This document shows positions 23,574 to 33,888 of a DNA stretch of 64,000 bases, in pieces. Below the pieces are notes generated by a model. It did no database searches, was not told where the DNA came from, and saw only the letters and a list, made by a program, of their open reading frames with translations. The stretch covers positions 3,708,665-3,772,664 of the forward strand of contig FN649758.1 in assembly GCA_000310025.1 (NCBI GenBank), read 5' to 3'. This DNA comes from Ectocarpus siliculosus. Its lineage: Eukaryota > Sar > Phaeophyceae > Ectocarpales > Ectocarpaceae. The position numbers were made by a program, and so were the translations under genes. Position 1 is the first letter of the stretch, and each line of letters opens with the position of its first letter.

Positions 23574-24714
23574 ATGAAGCTGGCGGCTCACATCATCAAG
23601 GCCATCCTCGCCGTCTGCATCGGACCGCTGCTTCTGGCTCCCACTGTCTCCGCTAGGACCTCCTCGGCCTTCGCCGACGCCGAAAACTCGTTCTACGACT
23701 ACAGCGGCGATGAATTTGAACTAGTCAAGAATTTCGACTTCAATCAGTGCGACTACAACACGTGGATGTGCTGCTGGGACGGCAGGAATGGACTAGCTGT
23801 AAAAGACAACACGGTAAGACGTGACAAAATGCCGTCCGTTTTCAGGGCGGCGCTTGCCACACACCCTTTGTAGACTTCGTCGCGTTGAACGAGCCACAGG
23901 CTCGATGAGACGCCGTACCCCCCCACCACCAATAGCGATGATTCTCGCTGTTCGTGTTTATATTCGGAATTCTACAAATACATGTCAACGCCACCATAGT
24001 GACAATGACACCCTTGATGTACGTCGTCACGCGCAAGCACAGGACGTTCATGTGAATATGGTGCTCAATTGCTGATGTTTTCTCCCGCATTTCTACGCGC
24101 AGGATGTCTGCAGCTACAGAGGCGAAGAGTTCCCCGGGGATTCCGAAGGGCCTGTGCACTGCCACGGGTTTGTGTGGCCTGAGAACGCGAGCGACGACTT
24201 CATCAAATATTTGGCGCTGGACGTCGCTTTCATCAACCACGTGGACGAGAAGGCCTACACCGGAAAGTGAGTCTGCGCAGGTTATGTTGATGAGTATGTG
24301 GTGCGTCGGGTTTACTACATTGAAAGACACTTTCACAAGCAATCAGCAGGTAGGTGCGTGTTGCCAATTCTGGTCGAATCGTTCGATACCCAACAGTCCA
24401 CCCACATGCGCCGTCCCTTCTGCGATACCCACATACATCTCGTTGACACCCGGCCCCATCCTCTCCGCCTCCCGCCATGTTTTCAACTTGTTCTCCAACC
24501 CAGCATTCCGGGGGCTCCAGTGTGCCACTGCTTGGAAGAGATGCCAGAGGTATCTCGGGCCGATTGCACCCAGTACAGGAAAGCTAATCTGGCCGGAAGC
24601 GACTTCATGGCGTGCTCGAAAAACGATCTCAGGCGCGCGTACAAGGAGTTGTACCCGACTGGTCGCGGCCGAGACCTACTTGTCAAAAAGTGTGACAACC
24701 GTTACGGTATGTAG
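23574..24714 (+). CDS. Secreted Cys-rich protein, three exons (left-arm copy)
   Basis: Exons 23574-23813, 24103-24266 and 24504-24714 join in phase with GTAAGA and GTGAGT donors and CAG acceptors, giving 204 residues. The product starts with a signal-peptide-like hydrophobic N-terminus of about 26 residues. Mature-protein motifs are MCCWDGRNG, DNTDVC, HCHGFVW, the Cys-His-Cys of APVCHCLEEMP, VSRADCT and a late KKCDN. From memory these match a conserved extracellular family of diatoms and brown algae with no assigned function; disulfide bonding is likely. The last exon contains GGTATGT, a strong donor, just before the stop, so an additional 3' exon is possible. The paralogue lies in inverse orientation at 63627-62492. 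Confidence 0.75.
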
Positions 24715-25791
24715 GTTCATTGGGTCTTCTGGCTTGACGTGGTGCATAGACTAAGCCTGCGGCTGCTTGTTCCCAAGATGTGTTCGGAGGAAGACCTGCC
24801 GCAGTGGCGGTTGCCGTTGGTCTCCGTGTGTAGTACTGTTCCCCATGCTGGGTCCTTTCCCCCGTTGCACGCGGGTTTCTGTTTTGTACTACTGCATGGA
24901 TCTCTACGGCTCATGATGGGACATGTACGTAGAGAACGTCTCTGTGGCAATATTCTGTACACTTCGAGTTACACCTTGTCGTAGGTAGCCCACAGGGTCG
25001 AAGGATAGTTGCCATACGGCATCGTAGCAGGCTTCCGGTAGAGCGGAAGAGAGAGAAGAGGCTTGGCTGAAACCGGGCCCCAATTGGGGAACAAGTGGGT
25101 GCAACTTCTTTGCGCTCCAGATATACCTGGTAAAACGTTGGGTGGGGGGAGGGGGGTGCTGCTGGGCATCCTTTAGACGACTTGGTGCACCGAATGTTTG
25201 TTCGGTTTGGTATTTCCGTGTTGTTCGTGCCTCCTACAGTAGACAGTGATATTGGTGCCTCTTTGCATGGTACATGTTTATCTAGTAAAGTCATTCATTA
25301 GTGTGTATTTGTTGAGTTTGTATGTTGTCTGCATGGTAAGACCTTGCCTCCTGGGACGTGCTGTTGCGTCGAGGACAGGTAAACGCTTAGCGAGTCGTAC
25401 CTTTTGCTGCATCATATTCTGTATTGTAAGATTGTTGTCCTCTAGGCTGACTGGTTCGATGCCTCCTCGGACCTGCACTATTAGACTATTGCTCAGGCAA
25501 GGGTCGGTGTAATGGATCAACTGGAAGTAAAGAATGAGTTTGTGAAATTATTCGGCGCTCTGTCTTTCATGGTACGCTATGTGTTGCTGACGCGCGGTTG
25601 AGTGGTGTGTGTTGCAGTGTTTGGCACTACCATGGCTTCAGTATTAAGTAGCCAGTTTGACTCGTTCAAATACTATCAGTCAATGTCGCTATGTCATGTC
25701 GTAGATAAAATTCCGTGTGGCCTGTCATATTCGGAATAAGGAAACATAGTGGTTGATGGTCTAGTCTATGTTCCATATCCAGGTTATGATG

Positions 25792-26960
25792 AAAGTTTGT
25801 TGTCGAAGACCGAACATATAGTTTATTGTGCACGGAAGAATTCGGAACATCTCCCAGATCTACGTGTGTGTTTGGGTTCTTGTTGTGCCGCCCTGGAGGC
25901 GCGTTGGTTCGGATGTCTTGGTTCGGTTTTCTGGGGTCCCAAAAAGAGACTGGTCTCACGGAGTTCTCATTCTTCTGCCTCGCTGCTCCTGCGGCAAATG
26001 TTTGATAGACGCTTGTCCACTGGACCCAAGGGCCACGTTGTGAGAAAGACATAATATGTACCATGCAACCCGCTTTGGAGTCACGCGGCAGAAGGGCAGC
26101 AGCTAGCTGCATCGAAATTTGGACGATAGCTAGCAATCATGTCGTGGCTTTTCTCTCACTGGGCTGAGGGACGAGGGCGGGATGATGATGAAGCATGCTT
26201 GGCCGGAGCTCACTGCCGCGCAGGGGACTGCTACTACTCTGGAACCCAACACCCCGTGTGGTATGTGCTTTCGTATCAAATCCCATCATGGGTTGGCAGA
26301 ATCACTCATCTTATGACAGCAGTACTGCCACCGTGTGAGCGGTGCAACTCCGACGTAGTCTATATATATGCAATTAATTTCGGATGTATCCATACGACGC
26401 CGCCACATGAGATCACACAACAAGCGCCTTCGCCCGTAGTCTACTCAACGATCTGCCGTGCGTGGTGCTATTTGTACGAGGATCGTGCGTGAGCTACTCT
26501 TGCCTGCCTCGCCAACGCGCGGTTTCTGCAATCGTACCACACGACAAGCAGCAACTCTATCTATGTTGCACATATGCATTCATCGAGAGGCCCCTTTGTA
26601 CGGGAGGGCGTGTACTGTAGTCGTCTGGGTTATGCGTACTCTACCCTCAGACCGCTCCTCAACCGAATACACTGAATATGATACAACGCCCGCATGGAAA
26701 TGTAGGTTCGGGGAGACTGTTTCGAGACAGCAGGCACGGTACATGACACAAGATAACACACCCCCTGGGCCGATTGTTCAACGAAAATCGTGTACACACA
26801 TTCATGCACACCAAGAAATGTCATAGAACGCTGCGAGAAAGCAATCGTGTGCCCGAAAACGTACGCACAGATGCATATACATGCACTCATACTAATAACA
26901 CGTGGATGTATGCGCTCGTTATAAAACGATGTATACGTGCGCTGCGTGTGGGGCGTTCTG
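25792..26960. other. Spacer, nothing recognised
   Basis: Between the end of the duplicated arm and the satellite only short open frames occur. No RNA gene or transposon terminus was recognised. Confidence 0.5.
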
Positions 26961-26964
26961 CAAC

Positions 26965-29900
26965 ATCCTTGACAATAAGTCGCTTGTACGGTGCCCTGCT
27001 ACTAAGTGTGTGGCTGGCTTCGGCCACCGCCGCACTCTCAGTAGGTTAGTCGGATCCGGAGTGCAAAAATTAATACTGCGTGACAATTCGCTTGTACGGT
27101 GCCCTCTTACTGAGTGTGTGGCTGGGTTAGGCCACCGCCGCACTCTCAGTAGGTCAGTCGGATCCGGAGTGCAAAAATTGATACTGCTTGACACAATACG
27201 TCGCTTGTACGGTGCCCTCTTACTGAGCGCGAGGCTGGCTTCGGCCACCGCCGCACTCTCAGTAGGGTCAGTCGGATCCGGAGCACAAATACACACAATA
27301 GTCACTTCTACGGTGCCCTGCTACTGAGTGTGTGGCTGGCTTCGACCACCGCCGCACTCTCAGTAGGTTAGTCGGATCCGGAGTGCAAATACACACAATA
27401 GTCACTTGTACGGTGCCCTGCTACTGAGTGTGTGGCTGGCTTCGACCACCGCCGCACTCCCAGTAGGTCAGTCGGATCCGGAGTGCAAATACTAATAATA
27501 GTCACTTCTACGGTGCCCTGTTACTGAGTGTGTGGCTGGCTTCGACCACCGCCGCACTCGCAGTAGGTCAGTCGGATCCGGAGTGCAAATACTAATAATA
27601 GTCACTTGTACGGTGCCCTGTTACTGAGTGTGTGGCTGGCTTCGACCACCGCCGCACTCTCCGTAGGTTAGTCTGATCCGGAGTGCAAAGTTCATATTGC
27701 TTGACACAATATGTCGCTTGTACGGTGCCCTGTTACTGAGCGCGAGGCTGGCTTCGGCCACCGCCGCACTCTCAGTAGGTCAGTCTGATCCGGAGCTCGA
27801 ATACAAACAATAGTCACTTGTATGGTGCCCTGCTACTGAGTGTGTGGCTGGCTTCGACCACCGCCGCACTCTCAGTAGGTTAGTCGGATCCGGAGTGCAA
27901 ATACAAATAATAGTCACTTGTACGGTGCCCTCTTACTCAGTGTGTGGCTGACCACCGCCGCACTCTCAGCAGGTCAGTCGGATCCGGAACTCGAATACAA
28001 ATAATATTCACTTGTACGGTGCCCTGCTACTGAGTGTGTGGCTGGCTTCGACCACCGCCGCACTCTCAGTAGGTTAGTCGGATCCGGAGTGCAAAAATTT
28101 ATTAGTGCTTGACACAATACGTCGCGTGTACGGTGCCCTGCTACTAAGCGCGAGGGGCTTCGACCACCGCCGCACTCTCAGTAGGTCAGTCGGATCCGGA
28201 ACTCGAATACAAACAACAGTCACTTGTACGGTGCCCTGCTACTGAGTGTGTGGCTGGCTTCGACCACCGCCGCACTCTCAGTAGGTCAGTCGGATCCGGA
28301 GTGCAAATACTAATAATAGTCACTTGTACGGTGCCCTGTTACTGAGTGTGTGGCTGGCTTCGACCACCGCCGCACTCTCCGAAAGTTAGTCGGATCCGGA
28401 GTGCAAAGGTTTAATACTGCTTGACACAATACGTCGCTTGTACGGTGCCCTCTTACTGAGCGCGAGGCTGGCTTCGGCCGCCGCCGCACTCTCACTAGGT
28501 TAGTCGGATCCGGAGCACAAATGCACACAATAGTCACTTGTACGGTGCCCTGCTACTGAGTGTGAGGCTGGCTTCGACCACCGCCGCACTCTCAGTAGAT
28601 CAGTCGAATCCGGAGTGCAAATACACACAATAGTCACTTGTACGGTGCCCTGCTACTGAGTGTGTGGCTGGCTTCGACCACCGCCGCACTCTCAGGAGGT
28701 CAGTCGGATCCGGAGTGCAAATACTAATAATAGTCACTTGTACGGTGCCCTGCTACTGAGTGTGTGGCTGGCTTCGACCACCGCCGCACTCTCAGTAGGT
28801 CAGTCGGATCCGGAGTGCAAATACTAATAATAGTCACTTGTACGGTGCCCTCCTACTGAGTGTGTGGCTGGCTTCGGCCACCGCCGCACTCTCAGTAGGT
28901 CAGTCGGATCCGGAACTCGAGTACAAACAATGGTCACTTGTACGGTGCCCTGTTACTGAGTGTGTGGCTGGCTTCGACCACCGCCGCACTCTCAGTAGGT
29001 TAGTCGGATCCGGAGTGCAAATACACACAATAGTCACTTGTACGGTGCCCTCTTACTGAGTGTGTGGCTGGCTTCGGCCACCGCCGCACTCCCAGTAGGT
29101 CAGTCGGATCCGGAGTGCAAATACTAATAATAGTCACTTGTACGGTGCCCTGCTACTGAGTGTGTGGCTGGCTTCGACCACCGCCGCACTCTCAGTAGGT
29201 CAGTCGGATCCGGAGTGCAAATACAAATAATATTCACTTGTACGGTGCCCTCTTACTGAGTGTGTGGCTGGCTTCGACCACCGCCGCACTCTCCGTAAGT
29301 TAGTCGGATCCGGAGTGCAAAGGTTTAATACTTCTTGACACAATACGTCGCTTGTACGGTGCCCTCTTACTGAGCGCGAGGCTGGCTTCGACCACCGCCG
29401 CACTCTCAGTAGGTCAGTCGGATCCGGAGCTCGAATACAAACAATGGTCACTTGTACGGTGCCCTGTTACTGAGTATGTGGCTGGCTTCGACCACCGCCG
29501 CACTCTCAGTAGGTTAGTCGGATCCGGAGTGCAAATACTAATAGTAGTCACTTGTACGGTGCCCTCTTACTGAGTGTGTGGCTGACCACCGCCGCACTCT
29601 CAGTAGGTCAGTCGGATCCGGAGTGCAAATACTAATAATAGTCACTTGTACGGTGCCCTCTTACTGAGTGTGTGGCTGACCACCGCCGCACTCTCAGCAG
29701 GTTAGTCGGATCCGGAGTGCAAAAGTTTAATAGTGCTTGACACAATACGTCGCTTGTACGGTGCCCTCTTACTGAGCACGAGGCTGGCTTCGGCCGCCGC
29801 CGCACTCTCAGTAGGTTAGTCGCATCCGGAGTGCAAAATTCATATTGCTTGACATAACAAGTCCCTTGTACGGTGCCCTGCTACTGAGTGTGAGGCTGGG

Positions 29901-31125
29901 TTCGGCCACCGCCGCACTCTCAGTAGGTCAGTCGGATCCGGAGCTCGAATAAAAACAATAGTCACTTGTACGGTGCCCTGCTACTGAGTGTGTGGCTGGC
30001 TTCGACCACCGCCGCACTCTCAGTAGGTTAGTCGGATCCGGAGTGCAAATACAAATAGTATTCACTTGTACGGTGCCCTCTTACTGAGTGTGTGGCTGAC
30101 CACCGCCGCACTCTCAGCAGGTTAGTCGGATCCGGAGTGCAAAAATTTAATAGTGCTTGACACAATGCGTCGCGTGTACGGTGCCCTGTTACTGAGCGCG
30201 AGGCTGGCTTCGGCCACCGCCGCACTCTCAGTAGGTCAGTCGGATCCGGAGCTCGAATACAAACAATAGTTACTTGTCCGGTGCCCTGCTACTGAGTGTC
30301 TGGCTGGCTTCGGCCACCGCCGCACTCTCAGTAGGTTAGTCGGATCCGAAGTGCAAACATTTAATAGTGCTTGACACAATGCGTCGCTTGTACGGTGCCC
30401 TCTTACTGAGCACGAGGCTGGCTTCGGCCGCCGCCGCACTCTCAGTAGGTTAGTCGTATCTGGAGTGCAAAATTCATATTGCTTGACATAACAAGTCCCT
30501 TGTACGGTGCCCTGCTACTGAGTGTGAGGCTGGCTTCGGTCACCGCCGCACTCTCAGTAGGTCAGTCGGATCCGGAGCTCGAATACAAACAATAGTCACT
30601 TGTACGGTGCCCTGTTACTGATTGTGAAGCTGGCTTCGGCCACCGTCACACTCTCAGTAGATTAGTCAGATCCGGAGCGCAAATACAATAATGATAGTCG
30701 CTTGGACGGTGTGCTGCTGCTGATTGTGAGGCTGGCTTCGGCCGCTGCCAAACTCTAAGTAGGTTAGTCGGATCCGGAGCGCAGTTTATGATAGCCACTT
30801 TCTACGATGCCCTGTTACTAAGCGTGTGGCTGGCTTTGGCCACCGCCGCACTAATGCCATCGTCGCACTCTAGTAGATTAGTCGAATCCGGAGTGCAATA
30901 AATCGCTCGAACGGTGCCCTGTTACTGAGCTCATGGCTGGCTTAAGCCATTGTCGAACGCTCGGTAGGTTCGTCGGACCCGGCGTGTAATAACGACCCTT
31001 ACCTTAACCCTAAACGTTGTGACTGGCTTCGGTCAGCGCCACAAACTCAGTAGGTTAGTCGATCAGGAGTACAAGAATAGTCGCTTTTACGGTACCCTGG
31101 CTGCTGATCGAGGCCGGCTTCGGCC
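26965..31125. repeat. Satellite array, about 40 units of ~100 bp
   Basis: Unit: TACGGTGCCCTGCTACTGAG, then a GC-rich core, then CTCAGTAGGTTAGTCGGATC and an AT-rich spacer. Most units are 97-101 bp. A second class of ~112 bp carries a spacer with TGCTTGACACAATACGTCGC. Most units contain GGATCC. Units 27.3-29.7 kb are very uniform; those past about 30.6 kb diverge progressively. Open frames of 65-140 codons on both strands are repeat artefacts. The core can fold as a UUCG-loop hairpin (see findings). Confidence 0.95.
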
Positions 31126-31129
31126 ATGG

Positions 31130-33425
31130 TGTGGTAGTTGTTCCTTCGTCCGCCTCGGCAAAAGCGCAATGGACGTACCGAACATAACATAGAATGCGAT
31201 AGAAACAGGAAAACGAGTTGGCTCCGCAGCGATCCACCCATGCATGTCGGCGAATGCAATGCACCTTTCTTTCTGCATCGCTACCCATATGCCCCCCCCG
31301 CTGCATCTGTACCAGGCAATCTCGTCCATTATGTATTTTCTGTTGCTCTTATGCTGTGGGGCGGGGAGGGGGGGGCACAACATCGACCGCATGAATTGGT
31401 CTGAAATTTTGTGTGCTCTTGCGCGAACAGATGCTTCTGGACTCTCTACATAAATACCCGTGTCCTTCTCCATAAATTCCCGCGGGGGGGGCTTTCCAGA
31501 GGTTGCGTGTACGCAATCTCTGGCCCGTTCCCGAAGTGTTCCTCACTACGCTCATGCAAAACGGTTGCGTCCGTATCGATGACAGCAGCAAAATACGTCA
31601 CACACGCGCTGCTCGTCTTCCGTGCGGACGCTGTGCAGAATGTGAAGGAAGTTGCTGAAATCACATGGAAAAGTAACCGATATTGCTTCCGGATTGTCGC
31701 ACGAAACTAAGCGGCACGTGCCTCAGAGCTCGAGACTCGTCATGAAAAACTGAGCCCTAGTTCCGTAATGAAAAACCTGACGACCATGAACCTTTATACA
31801 GGGTTCCGATAGTCCACGTCCTAAACTGCTGTTTATCATCGCAGGGCCCCACGTCGTTTGCTTCCAGCTATCACCTGCTGAAGTGGAGTACGACGTCCGG
31901 AAGAAACCCAGAGAAGTTTTTTTTTACCTTTCCCACATGACACCCTGTGCTGAGGGGGAAACGCACCCTGCGCCCGACTCTGGTATCCATGCCGACTGTA
32001 TGTTTCTTTCGTTGGGCGACAGACGTGGGTCGCGCCTCGTGCATCGGCTCGTGCTGGTATTTCCGCACACAGGTTCGAAGACAGTTCCTCGCCACACCAG
32101 TCTATCTTGACGCCGAACTCCGCTTTTATGTCTCGGTTGTCGAATACCACGTTATCAGGGGCTAGGTTTGGGGGAATCAACGCCTCCACTGGTACAGCAT
32201 TTTCTCCCGGCATGATCTGTCTCAGAACGGCTACATTCAACGCCGCAACATTTATTTCCCGACACGCATGTTTATTGCTCGTGGTGCGTGTGCACATGCG
32301 CGTCCGCTTAATTGCTTTCGTGGCACAAAAAAAAAAAAAAAAATGCACTCCGTCAAGTGTCGATGATCGTGAAGATGATTTTCCTGGTATAGCGGTGTTC
32401 GCCACCTAAAATCGTTGCGGTCGCATTTTTGGAATCGATCTACCGTAGATGCATGATACCCGGGAATGTCCTCACGGAACTTGATCATGTCTCGAACGAT
32501 GCATAGCTGTGAAAGCGTCGAGTTCGAACTACATGCGCGCTAATCAAGTGAGCGCTCAGTAACCAACAGAGACGATCGCTGTCAAGCCATCGTATTCTTT
32601 CCCGTGATAAAGCCATGTGCTGTACGGTCCCATTGTCTGTTTATCATGAGCCGCGCCGTAAGCTGAACCGCCCCAAGGAATTCGATGTGGCACCACGAAT
32701 TCCCACACCAGAACAAAAAAAAAAAAAAAAACGATACCATGCCTCGCACACGTCGCCTGACCCCATGGCTGCCCGTCCAGGCTATGTCCGAATGCCCACG
32801 AAATTTGGTGGCCCGGATGCACGATAGCGTATCCCCGTCGTTTTCTTCTTCCATTTCTCTTTTTCTCGTGTTTTTCGTCATGTTTCTCCGTGTAGTGAGA
32901 CATTCCAGGCACCAGGCGGATCATTTCGCGAATGCCTCAATAGATACAAGAGGGAATCAAGCAAGCCCATGAAAACCAACATACTGCGCGGGCCTATGGC
33001 GATCAAGAAGGGCAAGACAAACGACACTCAGCGCTTCCTACAGTAGTGCCCCACAGTTGGTCATCGCCAATCGGTACTGCACACCACCACCGAGAGACAG
33101 ACTGGGGTCTCTCCGAGGTAGCGCTCGCCGGTGTGCTTCTTGGTGGAGGACCTCTCTGAGTCCTTCCGGTTTGGGGTCTTTTGGGCGGGCGGGGCGGCAC
33201 GAAGCCCAACGGCTGAGCTGTGCCATTCCGTTTCGCGATCAAATTTCACATAGGGTGTGTATTGTACCAGTTCTGTACTGATAATATAAGTGTATTGTAC
33301 CACCTCGGACCACCCGACGGGTTATACTGTTGTCTCCCGAAGAAGTTATCGCACGACTTCGAATTGGGTGTTTTCTGTATGGTAGCGTACCATTGGGAGG
33401 CTCAATCGTCCGAAACTGCTACTGT
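31130..33425 (-). CDS. Possible exons of an unidentified minus-strand gene
   Basis: Several minus-strand frames have non-random protein-like sequence with nearby splice signals: about 31640-31520, 31400-31190, 32240-32110 (motifs ENAVPVEALIPPNL and VVFDNRDIKAEFG) and 32510-32415 (MIKFREDIPGYHAS). A poly-A run at 32327-32343 and another at 32715-32731 interrupt the region. I could not join the exons in phase or name a family. It may be a gene, a pseudogene or chance. The rest of the stretch up to the LTR shows nothing. Confidence 0.25.
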
Positions 33426-33429
33426 ACAA

Positions 33430-33725
33430 TGTTAAGGAGTGTGGCTGCTAGCTTAAATAGGGTACATCTTATTGTTGATAGGATGTGGGCCGGTCCCAGG
33501 AGGTATACCCTTCAGACACCTACCCTCTTAGGATTTGTCTAGTCTGCGTACCCCCTGAGGTGAAGTTGGATCCCCACTTCACCTCAGACCCTTGCTGATC
33601 GTCTCTCAGAAATAACAAGCAACTTTCTCATCTCTACGTGATCGTGGACAAGCGTGTCAACGACAGAACCTACCTTCATCTATCTCTAGGAGCAAGCTAC
33701 CGCCGACGGCTTCCCCTCCTTTAAA
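33430..33725 (+). repeat. 5' LTR of the Ty3/gypsy element
   Basis: Starts TGTTAAGGAG and ends CTCCTTTAAA, an imperfect inverted terminal repeat. It contains a perfect 12-bp inverted repeat (33555-33587: CTGAGGTGAAGT, 9-base loop, complement). No clear TATA box was assigned. Confidence 0.95.
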
Positions 33726-33745
33726 CTTGGCGTCAGCGGCATTAC
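33726..33745 (+). promoter_or_regulatory. Probable primer-binding site
   Basis: CTTGGCGTCAGCGG directly follows the LTR, where a tRNA 3' end would pair to prime minus-strand DNA synthesis. The cognate tRNA was not determined. Confidence 0.4.
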
Positions 33746-33888
33746 ACGGTAAGCAGGTGCTGGACGCGGCCTCCACACTGCTGTGTGTTGTTGTCACGCT
33801 TTCTTCACAATCACTGGGTTGTTGGTTATTTGGTCTCACCACCCACGAGAATCTAGACTTAGCCTTCTCTGCTTCTTCTCCTGTCGAG

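Larger units (their letters stand above)
21503..25791. repeat. Left arm of a large inverted duplication
   Basis: Reverse-complement similarity links this segment to 64000-61643 and then 56965-56755. It includes the secreted Cys-rich gene and about 1 kb beyond it at high identity. Relative to the other arm it carries an extra 1649 bp (21723-23371). Homology stops near 25791, and on the other side it runs off the window end, so the true arm is longer than seen. Confidence 0.9.

Noticed and set aside
26902-29573. Open frames of 65-140 codons within the satellite on both strands
   Set aside because: They follow the ~100-bp unit and change frame with unit length; no start context or domain.
26965-31125. 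CRISPR-like array
   Set aside because: Whole ~100-bp units repeat including the spacers, and the sequence context is eukaryotic.
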